A stretch of DNA of 13,051 nt from an uncultured bacterium (GTDB taxonomy: Bacteria; Planctomycetota; UBA1135; GCA-002686595): positions 1 through 13,051 of the forward strand of contig CADEGS010000121.1 of assembly GCA_902826945.1 (NCBI GenBank), written 5' to 3'. The notes under the pieces are model-generated. The model saw only the letters and a program-made list of their open reading frames with translations, was not told the origin of the DNA and made no database searches. The position numbers and the translations under genes were made by a program. Shown piece by piece: positions 6,776 through 13,051 of this stretch (the first letter of the stretch is position 1; each line of letters starts with the position of its first letter).

Positions 6776-7362
6776 GAGCGCTCGCGCTCGCGCTCTCCGC
6801 GCTCGCGTGCGCGTGCGTCAGCTCGGACCAGGAGCTCGAGCGCGCCATCGCGCGCCAGGCGGGCCTGGCGCGACCGCGCGGCGAGCCCGTGGGCGACACG
6901 ATCCGCTCCGACTGGCCGTCGGCCACGCCCGGCGGCGCGCCGCGCCCGCGCCTGCGCCGGCGCGTGCTCGTGCTCCCGGACGGCAGCGTCCTGCGCCACG
7001 GCGAGGAGGCGGAGTGGTTCGAGAGCGGCGTGCAGAAGAGCGAGCGCCGCTACGACCACGACCGGCCGAGCGGCGTGTGGCGCGCGTGGTACGAGGACGG
7101 CACGCCGCGCTCCGAGGTGGACCACGGCGACCTCGTGCACCCCGCGCCGATGCGCTTCTGGCACCGGAGCGGCGCGCTCGCCGGCGAGGGCCAGGGGATC
7201 GGCGGGCTGAAGGAGGGCCCGTGGATCCACTGGAGCGAGAGCGGCGCGCCGAGCGCCGTCGGCGTCTACCGCGCCGGCCTGCGCGAGGGCACCTGGTCCT
7301 TCTGGGAGGACGAGGGCTGCGCGAGCGTGCGCCGCTACGCCTCGGGGCGCGCGCTGCCTTGA
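6772..7362 (+). CDS. MORN_2/YwqK-type repeat lipoprotein
   Basis: A 196-residue predicted lipoprotein. GTG at 6772 overlaps the pcm stop (GTGA), and the product opens with a short signal peptide: R2, hydrophobic 3-12, then a relaxed lipobox ALA|C at C13, with C15 as an alternative. A charged linker follows. Residues 74-190 hold about five repeats of roughly 23 residues centred on an aromatic-x-x-[WF]-x-x-[SD]-G core (EEAEWFESG, WRAWYEDG, MRFWHRSG, WIHWSESG, WSFWEDEG), separated by G-x-W/P turns. This is the MORN_2 pattern. Databases label similar proteins as YwqK-family antitoxin, but no toxin partner is present and the signal peptide points to the cell envelope, so an antitoxin role is unlikely. 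I infer a surface or periplasmic binding role of unknown target. It is probably co-transcribed with pcm. Confidence 0.8.
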   Translation: MRALALALSALACACVSSDQELERAIARQAGLARPRGEPVGDTIRSDWPSATPGGAPRPRLRRRVLVLPDGSVLRHGEEAEWFESGVQKSERRYDHDRPSGVWRAWYEDGTPRSEVDHGDLVHPAPMRFWHRSGALAGEGQGIGGLKEGPWIHWSESGAPSAVGVYRAGLREGTWSFWEDEGCASVRRYASGRALP

Positions 7363-7386
7363 CGCCCCCGCAGCGCGGCCGATGAT
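7359..7386 (+). promoter_or_regulatory. Candidate sigma70-type promoter for the SGNH-like gene
   Basis: TTGACG (7359-7364, five of six to TTGACA) overlaps the stop codon of the previous gene. It is followed after 16 bases by GATGAT (7381-7386, four of six to TATAAT). Initiation would fall near 7393, just ahead of the strong GGAGG at 7403-7407 and the ATG at 7414. In DNA this GC-rich a match of this quality is notable, but it has only been read by eye. Confidence 0.45.
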
Positions 7387-7402
7387 GCGCGCAGCCCTTC
7401 CC

Positions 7403-7407
7403 GGAGG
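7403..7407 (+). promoter_or_regulatory. Strong Shine-Dalgarno for the SGNH-like gene
   Basis: GGAGG six bases before ATG 7414. It is the best ribosome-binding site in the window and fixes this start, which also begins a complete signal peptide. Confidence 0.7.
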
Positions 7408-7413
7408 TCCCTC

Positions 7414-8229
7414 ATGAAGGCCCTGCTGCTCGTCCCGCTCGTCCTCGCCTGCCGCCCGGGGCTCGCCCCCGAGACGAGCGCCGCCCCGCCGTCCCTGCGC
7501 TACCCCGGCGCGCTCGAGCGCCTGGCCGTCGTCGGCGCGAGCCTGTCCGACGGCTACCAGCTGCAGCACGACCTGGCGCGCGTGCTCGACGCGCTGGTCG
7601 TGCCCGCGCACGAGCCGCCGGCGAAGAGCGCGACCCTGTTCTTCTTCGCGAACCCGCTGCAGACCGCGCCCGACGAGCTGGAGCTGGTCGAGCTCGACGA
7701 TCCGAGCGCGCTCGTCGCCGTCGACTTCCTGTTCTGGTTCGGCTACGGGACGGTGAACGCGAAGGGCGGCGCGATCGCGAGCGAGGGCGAGCGGCTGGAG
7801 CTGCTCGAGACCGGGCTCGAGCTGCTCGCGGAGCTCGACCTGCCGCTCGTGGTCGGCGACTTCCCCGACATGTCCGACTCGATCGGGCTGATGCTGACCG
7901 AGGCCCAGGTGCCCGAGCCGGAGACGCTCGAGCGCCTGAACGCGCGCCTGCGCGCCTGGGCGGCCGAGCGCACGAACGTCGCCGTCGTGCCGCTCGCGAG
8001 CACGGTCGAGACGCTGCGCTCGGGCCGCGCGTTCACGCTGGCGGGCCTGTCGTACCCCGAGCGCAGCACGCAGCGCCTGCTGCAGGCGGACCAGCTCCAT
8101 CCCACGCAGGAGGGCCTGGTCGTGATCGCGCGCCTGGTCGGCCTGGCGCTCGTCTCGATCGGCGCGGCGCGGCCGGGCGACTTCCGCGTTGACGTGCAGG
8201 ACGTCCTGGCGCGCCTGGCCGACGGCTGA
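7414..8229 (+). CDS. SGNH/GDSL-hydrolase-like lipoprotein
   Basis: A 271-residue predicted exported lipoprotein. The signal is K2, hydrophobic 3-12 and lipobox VLA|C with C13. Residues 36-47 (RLAVVGASLSDG) form SGNH block I, with Ser43 as nucleophile and the usual Asp of GDSL replaced by Ala. DFLFWFGYG at 104-112 and VVGDFPDMSD at 147-156 are further strands. Block V is ADQLHPTQEG at 225-234, with Asp226 and His229 giving the DxxH pair. The block III Asn (GxND) is not clearly present, so it may be a divergent esterase/acyl hydrolase or an inactive relative. The substrate is unknown; sugar or lipid esters are typical of the superfamily. It has its own candidate promoter and a strong Shine-Dalgarno, so it need not depend on the upstream operon. 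Confidence 0.75.
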   Translation: MKALLLVPLVLACRPGLAPETSAAPPSLRYPGALERLAVVGASLSDGYQLQHDLARVLDALVVPAHEPPAKSATLFFFANPLQTAPDELELVELDDPSALVAVDFLFWFGYGTVNAKGGAIASEGERLELLETGLELLAELDLPLVVGDFPDMSDSIGLMLTEAQVPEPETLERLNARLRAWAAERTNVAVVPLASTVETLRSGRAFTLAGLSYPERSTQRLLQADQLHPTQEGLVVIARLVGLALVSIGAARPGDFRVDVQDVLARLADG

Positions 8230-8318
8230 GCGGCCCCGGCCGAGCGCCGGCGCCGCGGCCCTGCTACCCTCGCGCCGCGCGCGGCCCCATCCCCGCGCGC
8301 GCACCGAAGGGTCCCGCC

Positions 8319-11300
8319 ATGCGCCTGCGCACGCTCTCCGTCCTGCTCCTCGCCCCGGCCGCGTCCGCCCAGTCGTTCGTGCACTGGGAGACGCCGCACG
8401 TGCACCCGCTCGAGCGCGCCGGAGCGCTCCTCCTCGCGGTCAACACGCCCGACGCGCGGCTCGAGCTGTTCGACCTCGGCTGCGGCGTCCCGGAGCCGCT
8501 CGACTCGATCCCCGTCGGGCTCGACCCCGTCTCCGTGCGCGCGCGCGCCGGACAGGCCTGGGTGGTGAACCACGTGTCGGACAGCGTCAGCGTCGTCGAC
8601 CTCGCGACGCGGCGCGTCGTCGCCACGCTCGCCACCGACGACGAGCCCGCCGACGTCGTCTTCGCCGGCCACCCCGAGCGCGCCTTCGTGTCGTGCTCGC
8701 AGGCGAGCACGCTGCTCGTCTTCGATCCGGCCGACCTCGGCGCCGCGCCCCTGCGCGTCGCGATCCAGGGCGAGGACCCGCGCGCGCTGGCGGTCAGCCC
8801 CGACGGGAGCCGCGTCTACGTGGCCGTGTTCGAGTCGGGCAACGGCACGACGATCCTGGGCGGCGGGAGCACGATCGCGGGCGGCTTCCCGCCCAACGCG
8901 GTGAGCGACCCGGCCGGGCCCTGGGGCGGCGTGAACCCGCCGCCGAACGCGGGCGCGGCGTTCTCGCCGCCGATCGGCGCCCTGCCCGCGCCGCCGCGCA
9001 CGGGGCTCGTCGTGCGCCGCGACGCCGCGGGACGCTGGCTGGACGACAACGGCGGCGACTGGACGAGCCTCGTCAGCGGGCCGCAGGCGGCGCTCTCGGG
9101 GCGGCCGGTCGGCTGGACGCTGCTCGACCACGACCTCGCCGTCGTGGACGCGGACACGCTCGCCGTCTCCTACCGGGGCGGCCTGCTGAACCTGTGCATG
9201 GCGCTGGCGGTCAACCCGCAGAGCGGCGCCGTGTGCGTGGTCGGGACGGACGCGACGAACGAGGTGCGCTTCGAGCCGAACCTCGCCGGCCGCTTCGTGC
9301 GCGTCGAGGCGGCCTTCGTGGACCCCGCGGCGGCGCTCGCGCCGACGGTCGTGGACCTGAACCCGCACCTCGACTACGCGAGCGCGAGCGTGCCGCAGGC
9401 GCTGCGCGACCTGTCGCTGGGCGACCCGCGCGGGATCGCCTGGAACGCGCAGGGCACGCGCGCCTGGGTCAGCGGCATGGGCTCGAACAACCTGGTCGTG
9501 ATCGACGCGAGCGGCGCGCGCGCCGGGATCGCCGCCACGGTCGAGGTCGGCGCGGGGCCGACGGGCGTCGTCGTGGACGATGCGGCCGGGCTCGTGTACG
9601 TGCTCGACCGCTTCGAGGGCGCGCTCTCGGTCGTGTCGGTCGCCGCCGAGAGCGAGGTCGCGCGCGTGCCGTTCTTCGACCCGACCCCGGCGGTCGTGAA
9701 GGCCGGCCGGCCCTTCCTCTACGGCACGCACGAGACCTCGGGGCTGGGGCAGGCCTCGTGCGCCTCGTGCCACGTGGACGCGCGCATGGACCGCCTGGCC
9801 TGGGACCTGGGCGACCCCGCCGGGGCGATGAAGCCAGTCGCCGGGCAGAACCTGGCGGCGAACCTGCCGCTCCTCGCGGGGGGCTTCCAGGACTTCCACC
9901 CGATGAAGGGGCCGATGGTGACGCAGACCCTGCAGGACATCGTCGGCAAGGAGCCGCACCACTGGCGCGGCGACCGCGACGGGCTGGAGGAGTTCGGCGC
10001 CGCCTTCGTCGGCCTGCTCGGCGACGACGCGCCGCTCGTCGGGGCGGACATGCAGGCCTTCGAGGACTTCCTCGCGACGATCGCCTTCCCGCCCAACCCC
10101 TACCGCAACCTCGACAACACGCTGCCGACCAGCTTGCCGCTCCCCGGCCACTTCACGACCGGTCGCTTCGGGCCCGCGGGACAGCCGCTGCAGAACGGCA
10201 ACGCGCTGCGCGGGCTCGCGCTCTACCGCCCGCCGAACCGCCTCGACATGGGCGCGGTCGCGTGCGCGACCTGCCACGCGCTGCCGACCGGCCTGGGGAC
10301 GAACTTCCGCTTCACCGGCGTCGGCTCGCCGATGGCGCCGATCGCGCCGGGGCCGAACGGCGAGCTGCACCACATGCTCGTCTCGCAGGACGGCTCGACG
10401 AACGTCTCGATGAAGGTGCCGCAGCTGCGCAACCTGTACGACAAGGTCGGCTTCGAGCTGACGCAGACGCAGAACGTCGCCGGCTTCGGCTTCCTGCACG
10501 ACGGCAGCATCGACTCGCTGGCGCGCTTCGTGGACGAGCCGGTGTTCACGCTGACGAGCGACCAGGACACGGCCGACCTGGTGGCGTTCCTGCTCGCCTT
10601 CTCGGGCTCGGACCTGCCCTCGGGCAGCCCGACGAGCCTCCTGCAGCCGCCGGGCACGGCGAGCCGCGACGCGCACGCCGCGGTGGGGCAGCAGGCCGCC
10701 GTCGCCGACGGCTCGCGGCCGGCGCAGCTCGTGCGCCTGGCGCGCCTGCTCGTCCTGGCCGACGCCGGCCGGGTCGGCCTCGTGGCGCGCGCGCGGCGCG
10801 GCGGGCTCGCGCGCGGCTACGTCTACGTGCCCGGCGCGATGTTCCAGTCCGACCGCGCGGACGAGACGGCGGGCGTCCTGGAGCTCGTGCAGGGCGCGCA
10901 GCCCGGCGCGGAGGTGACCTTCACCGCCGTGCCGCTCGGCAGCGAGGTGCGCCTCGGCATCGACCGCGACCTCGACGGCGCCTTCGACCAAGACGAGCTC
11001 GACCTCGGCTCGAGCCCGGCCGACCCGACGAGCTTGCCGTGCGGTGCGCCGCTGCCGAGCGCGCCCGGGGCGCCCGTCGTGCTGGCGCGCGCGGCGCGCT
11101 CGATCACGATCGGCTGGCAGGACCGCAGCGCCGGCGAGACCGGCTTCGCCGTCGAGCGCGCGCCGGACGCGCCCGGGGCGGCCTTCGCGCCGATCGCCGT
11201 GCTGCCGCCCGACAGGACGAGCTACCAGGACGAGGGCCTCGCCTGCGGATCGTCCTGGCTCTACCGCGTGCGCGCCACGAGCTGCGCCGGCGGCGCGAGC

Positions 11301-11375
11301 TCGAGCTGCGTGCGCGCGGCCACGGCGCCGTGCGCCGTGAGCGACCTGCGCGGCGCGCAGGTGTCGCGTCCCTAG
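8319..11375 (+). CDS. Secreted YVTN beta-propeller / di-haem c-type cytochrome with calcium-loop and Fn3 domains
   Basis: A 1018-residue exported protein with a signal peptide at 1-17 (cleavage near ASA-QS). Residues 35-455 are a beta-propeller with YVTN-like blades: AWVVNHVSDSVSVVDLATRR, ALAVSPDGSRVYVAVF, AWVSGMGSNNLVVIDASG, GLVYVLDRFEGALSVVSV. A cytochrome part follows with two haem sites, CASCH at 481-485 and CATCH at 649-653, 168 residues apart. Between them lies FHPMKGPMVTQTLQ (526-539) and HHWRGDRDGLEEF (547-559), a block I associate with CCP/MauG-like di-haem proteins. DRDLDGAFDQDELDLG (882-897) is a calcium-binding loop, and about 913-1003 is a fibronectin type III domain. AAGGG-like SD (AAGGG, 8307-8311) precedes ATG 8319. 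The role is probably periplasmic or surface electron transfer or peroxide chemistry; the substrate is unknown. It has no same-operon partner in the window. Confidence 0.86.
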   Translation: MRLRTLSVLLLAPAASAQSFVHWETPHVHPLERAGALLLAVNTPDARLELFDLGCGVPEPLDSIPVGLDPVSVRARAGQAWVVNHVSDSVSVVDLATRRVVATLATDDEPADVVFAGHPERAFVSCSQASTLLVFDPADLGAAPLRVAIQGEDPRALAVSPDGSRVYVAVFESGNGTTILGGGSTIAGGFPPNAVSDPAGPWGGVNPPPNAGAAFSPPIGALPAPPRTGLVVRRDAAGRWLDDNGGDWTSLVSGPQAALSGRPVGWTLLDHDLAVVDADTLAVSYRGGLLNLCMALAVNPQSGAVCVVGTDATNEVRFEPNLAGRFVRVEAAFVDPAAALAPTVVDLNPHLDYASASVPQALRDLSLGDPRGIAWNAQGTRAWVSGMGSNNLVVIDASGARAGIAATVEVGAGPTGVVVDDAAGLVYVLDRFEGALSVVSVAAESEVARVPFFDPTPAVVKAGRPFLYGTHETSGLGQASCASCHVDARMDRLAWDLGDPAGAMKPVAGQNLAANLPLLAGGFQDFHPMKGPMVTQTLQDIVGKEPHHWRGDRDGLEEFGAAFVGLLGDDAPLVGADMQAFEDFLATIAFPPNPYRNLDNTLPTSLPLPGHFTTGRFGPAGQPLQNGNALRGLALYRPPNRLDMGAVACATCHALPTGLGTNFRFTGVGSPMAPIAPGPNGELHHMLVSQDGSTNVSMKVPQLRNLYDKVGFELTQTQNVAGFGFLHDGSIDSLARFVDEPVFTLTSDQDTADLVAFLLAFSGSDLPSGSPTSLLQPPGTASRDAHAAVGQQAAVADGSRPAQLVRLARLLVLADAGRVGLVARARRGGLARGYVYVPGAMFQSDRADETAGVLELVQGAQPGAEVTFTAVPLGSEVRLGIDRDLDGAFDQDELDLGSSPADPTSLPCGAPLPSAPGAPVVLARAARSITIGWQDRSAGETGFAVERAPDAPGAAFAPIAVLPPDRTSYQDEGLACGSSWLYRVRATSCAGGASSSCVRAATAPCAVSDLRGAQVSRP

Positions 11376-11402
11376 ACGCCGCTCGGGCGCCGCGGGAAAA
11401 GC

Positions 11403-11437
11403 GCCCTCCTCCCCGTGATGGGAAGGGGGAGGAGGGC
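11403..11437 (-). terminator. Intrinsic terminator-like hairpin, oriented for the guanine deaminase gene
   Basis: A perfect 12-bp stem (11403-11414 with 11426-11437) encloses an 11-base loop. Read on the minus strand, the stem is followed two bases later by TTTT (11400-11397), so it suits the minus-strand deaminase transcript, whose stop lies about 150 bases upstream. Plus-strand transcripts from the cytochrome gene meet the same stem but without a U-run. Confidence 0.6.
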
Positions 11438-11450
11438 CGGGGACGGACGG

Positions 11451-11484
11451 CCTGCCGGGCCAAAGGGGGGGGAGGCCCGGCGGG
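11451..11484. repeat. Second hairpin in the convergent intergenic gap
   Basis: An inverted repeat with GCCGGGCC (11454-11461) and GGCCCGGC (11474-11481), extendable by three more pairs including one G-U, around a 12-base purine loop that contains eight consecutive G. It lacks a U-run on either strand. It lies 13 bases from the terminator hairpin and may help stop transcription between the convergent genes. Confidence 0.5.
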
Positions 11485-11588
11485 ACGAGCACACGAGACC
11501 CCTCGCCGTCCGCAGCGCGCAGGATGGCGCGCGGGCGTCAACCGCGGATCAAGGCCGGCGCAAGATGCGGACAGGCGCGCGGGCGCGC

Positions 11589-12065
11589 TCAGTAGGGGAC
11601 GCGCTGCGCGCGCTCGCGCCAGGAGCGGAAGGGCGCCTCGGCGCCCGGGCGCTCCAGGTGCTCGAAGGGCGGCCGGCGCGCGCCGGGGGCGCGGGCGAGC
11701 TCCTCCAGGAAGCGCGCGTCGTCGAAGCCGGCCGCCGCGGCCCGCTCGCGGGGCGCGGCGTAGACGATGCGCCCGACGCGGGCCCAGAGGATCGCGCCGG
11801 CGCACATCGGGCAGGGCTCGCAGCTCGCGTAGAGCGTCGTCCCGGCGAGCTCGTGGCTCCCGAGCGCCGCCGCCGCCGCGCGCAGCGCCACGACCTCGGC
11901 GTGCGCCGTCGGGTCGCGCCAGAGCACGACCCGGTTCGCGCCGCGCCCGACCACGCGCCCGCCCTGCACGACGAGCGCGCCGAAGGGGCCGCCGCCCTCG
12001 GCGACCGACGCGCACGCAAGCCGCACGCACTCGTCCAGGTACTCCGCGTCGGACACGCGCGGCAT
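11589..12065 (-). CDS. guaD: Guanine deaminase (GuaD-type, cytidine-deaminase fold)
   Basis: A 158-residue cytoplasmic zinc hydrolase that would convert guanine to xanthine and ammonia in purine salvage or nitrogen release. Zinc and catalytic motifs are intact: DPTAHAEV at 51-58 (His55 ligand, Glu57 proton shuttle) and SCEPCPMCAGAI at 81-92 (Cys85 and Cys88 ligands). Features that fit GuaD rather than TadA are GGPFGALVV at 25-33, YAAPRERAAAAGFDD at 102-116, and the C-terminal PFRSWRERAQRVPY ending in Tyr158. These match, as I remember it, the Bacillus domain-swapped guanine deaminase, in which an Asp of the FDD motif and the final Tyr contact guanine. Length also agrees (about 156). ATG 12065 has GAGAGG six bases upstream. 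A nucleoside deaminase of other specificity remains possible. Confidence 0.85.
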   Translation of the reverse strand: MPRVSDAEYLDECVRLACASVAEGGGPFGALVVQGGRVVGRGANRVVLWRDPTAHAEVVALRAAAAALGSHELAGTTLYASCEPCPMCAGAILWARVGRIVYAAPRERAAAAGFDDARFLEELARAPGARRPPFEHLERPGAEAPFRSWRERAQRVPY

Positions 12066-12085
12066 CGTAGGCCTCTCGAACCTCT

Positions 12086-12134
12086 CTCTCCGAAGGAAAG
12101 AGGTGAGCTTCTCCAGCCATCCCCTTTCGGAGAG
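12086..12134. repeat. Inverted repeat between the beta-helix gene and the deaminase gene
   Basis: CTCTCCGAA (12086-12094) is mirrored by TTCGGAGAG (12126-12134), two bases downstream of the minus-strand beta-helix stop; the stem extends inward by two further pairs (one G-U). The loop contains another partial match (GAAAGAGG against CCCCTTTC), so an alternative longer imperfect stem is possible. There is no U-run. It may be a Rho-assisted terminator or mRNA-stabilising stem for the beta-helix transcript, and it sits where base composition changes. It occupies most of the 71-base gap. Confidence 0.55.
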
Positions 12135-12136
12135 GC

Positions 12137-13051
12137 TCAGGGAAACGGGAACGAGACGAGATTGGACAGGGAGCAGCCCGCCGCGGGATGCAGCGGGTCG
12201 AAGCCCACGGCTTGCAGGTGCACGAGCAACCCTGACAGCGAGGCGGGAGCGTACTGGTCGGTGCGGCTCCGTCCCTCTCCGTCGGCAGGCACGATCGCGA
12301 CCAGGAACGCGTCCTGGATCTCGAGGGTGAGGGCCGGGCAGGCTCCGAACGACAGGTCGAGCCGTCCAGGCTGGAGGCCAGCGAAGAGAAACACGAGGGC
12401 GCCGACGTTTGCTCCTCGCGCCGAGAGCCTGTTCTCCTCGCCTGCCCTACCGGGAGCAGGCAGCGCAAGAGTCAGACCCTCGAAGTGCTCGTCGGCGCCG
12501 ATGTCGAGGATGCCGTTCGTGCGCGGTTCCCCTTCGAAATCGCCCTCGGCGAGGTCGGGGAAGACGGAAGGGTCTCCCGCGCCGATCAAGGGCGACGTCG
12601 ATGTGATGTGGTAGTCGCCCGCCTCGCGATCGAGGAACCCGGGATCGACGTCGAGGATCGAGATCAGCTCCGGCATCCCGGGGGGGACGGAGGAGACGCC
12701 GCTCGCGCCGCCCTCGATGTCGCAGAAGCGGATCGTGTTGTTCACGCCCGGCAGCGCAAGGCCCTGCCAGAACTGGTGGCCAGAGCCGCTCATCGAGCGA
12801 TTGCCCCAGAGGATGGTGTTCGCAACCACTACGTTGGGGCCGGCTCCGCACGCGATGCCTCCGCCCTGCAACGAGGTATTGTCGGCAACTGTGCAGCTCT
12901 CTACCCGGACAGAGCCGTTGATGATCAAGCCACCGCCTCCGGTGATGAAAGGGCTAGGAGTCGTGTTGCGGGCGATGACCGAGTCCCGGATCACCCCATT
13001 CGACAGGAGTTCGGCGCCGCCTCCGGTACAGCTCGCCGTGTTTTCGACGAT
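12137..13051 (-). CDS. Beta-helix / choice-of-anchor-Q type secreted protein, C-terminal 304 residues; 5' end outside the window
   Basis: The frame stays open to base 13051, so the GTG at 12994 is internal and the gene begins outside the window. Visible residues 1 to about 130 are short beta-helix turns rich in Asn, Gly and Ser (IVENTASCTGGGAELL, SVRVESCTVADNTSLQGGGI, NVVVANTILWGN). They lead to DVDPGFLDREAGDYHI then SPLIGAGDPS and GILDIGADEHFEG, the usual end of such helices. Residues about 191-304 form a separate beta-rich domain ending SLSNLVSFPFP, which resembles a C-terminal module of secreted planctomycete proteins that I recall; its role may be surface sorting. No catalytic residues are recognisable. 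GC content is visibly lower than the rest of the window (36 of 60 bases in one counted line, 41 of 60 in another), which suggests different ancestry or relaxed codon selection. Confidence 0.8.
   Translation of the reverse strand: MVENTASCTGGGAELLSNGVIRDSVIARNTTPSPFITGGGGLIINGSVRVESCTVADNTSLQGGGIACGAGPNVVVANTILWGNRSMSGSGHQFWQGLALPGVNNTIRFCDIEGGASGVSSVPPGMPELISILDVDPGFLDREAGDYHITSTSPLIGAGDPSVFPDLAEGDFEGEPRTNGILDIGADEHFEGLTLALPAPGRAGEENRLSARGANVGALVFLFAGLQPGRLDLSFGACPALTLEIQDAFLVAIVPADGEGRSRTDQYAPASLSGLLVHLQAVGFDPLHPAAGCSLSNLVSFPFP

Noticed and set aside
6772..7362. Antitoxin of a toxin-antitoxin pair, suggested by the YwqK family name.
   Set aside because: There is a lipoprotein-type signal and no toxin-like partner; neighbours are pcm and an SGNH-like gene.
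7743..11492. A 1249-codon open frame on the minus strand opposite the cytochrome gene.
   Set aside because: It is rich in Arg, Ala, Val and His repeats with no recognisable domain, and mirrors the codon pattern of the plus-strand gene, which has clear domains. Open antisense frames are expected at this GC content.
8189..12070. A 1293-codon open frame on the plus strand.
   Set aside because: It runs through the cytochrome gene in another frame, the hairpin region and the deaminase gene antisense, and is a low-complexity Arg/Ala/Gly/Pro product with no motif.

Overview
The window looks like chromosomal DNA from a very GC-rich bacterium; one 60-base line counted inside a gene is 47/60 G+C. I infer a Planctomycetota-like organism, with Myxococcota or a similar group as alternatives. 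The reasons are the set of secreted proteins (two right-handed beta-helix proteins, a YVTN propeller fused to a di-haem cytochrome and Fn3 domain, a MORN-type lipoprotein, lipoprotein signals ending in LAC) and a C-terminal domain in the last gene that resembles one I associate with secreted planctomycete proteins. No phage, IS, CRISPR, tRNA or rRNA signal was found. Because the DNA is so GC-rich, most long antisense frames are open by chance.

Layout. 1-983 (+): the 3' end of hemB (haem synthesis), then a TPMT-family methyltransferase 8 nt later. 984-3762 (-): a probable two-gene operon, a MauE-like membrane protein with a fused CxxC domain followed by a beta-helix lipoprotein. The lipoprotein's true N-terminus is hidden because its only plausible start codon is CTG. 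3861-7362 (+): a tightly packed run of an AMP-forming acyl-CoA synthetase, an atypical SDR, protein-L-isoaspartate methyltransferase and a MORN-repeat lipoprotein, with two GTGA stop/start overlaps. 7414-8229 (+): an SGNH-hydrolase-like lipoprotein with its own recognisable promoter and ribosome-binding site. 8319-11375 (+): a 1018-residue secreted beta-propeller/di-haem cytochrome with calcium-loop and Fn3 parts. 11376-11588: a convergent gap holding two strong hairpins. 11589-12065 (-): a guanine-deaminase-type cytidine-deaminase-fold enzyme. 12066-12136: a gap holding an inverted repeat. 12137-13051 (-): the 3' part of a second beta-helix protein, visibly less GC-rich than the rest.

How the genes work together. 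The clearest functional units are the MauE-like/beta-helix pair (membrane redox protein plus exported lipoprotein) and the ligase-SDR pair (acyl or aryl-CoA chemistry plus NAD(P)-dependent step). The propeller-cytochrome stands alone. I do not see a defence system or a clearly new multi-gene system. The most novel leads are the MauE-CxxC/beta-helix pair with the CTG start, the large di-haem propeller protein, and the composition break with an inverted repeat at the right end. All names rest on motif recognition by eye; no database search was run.
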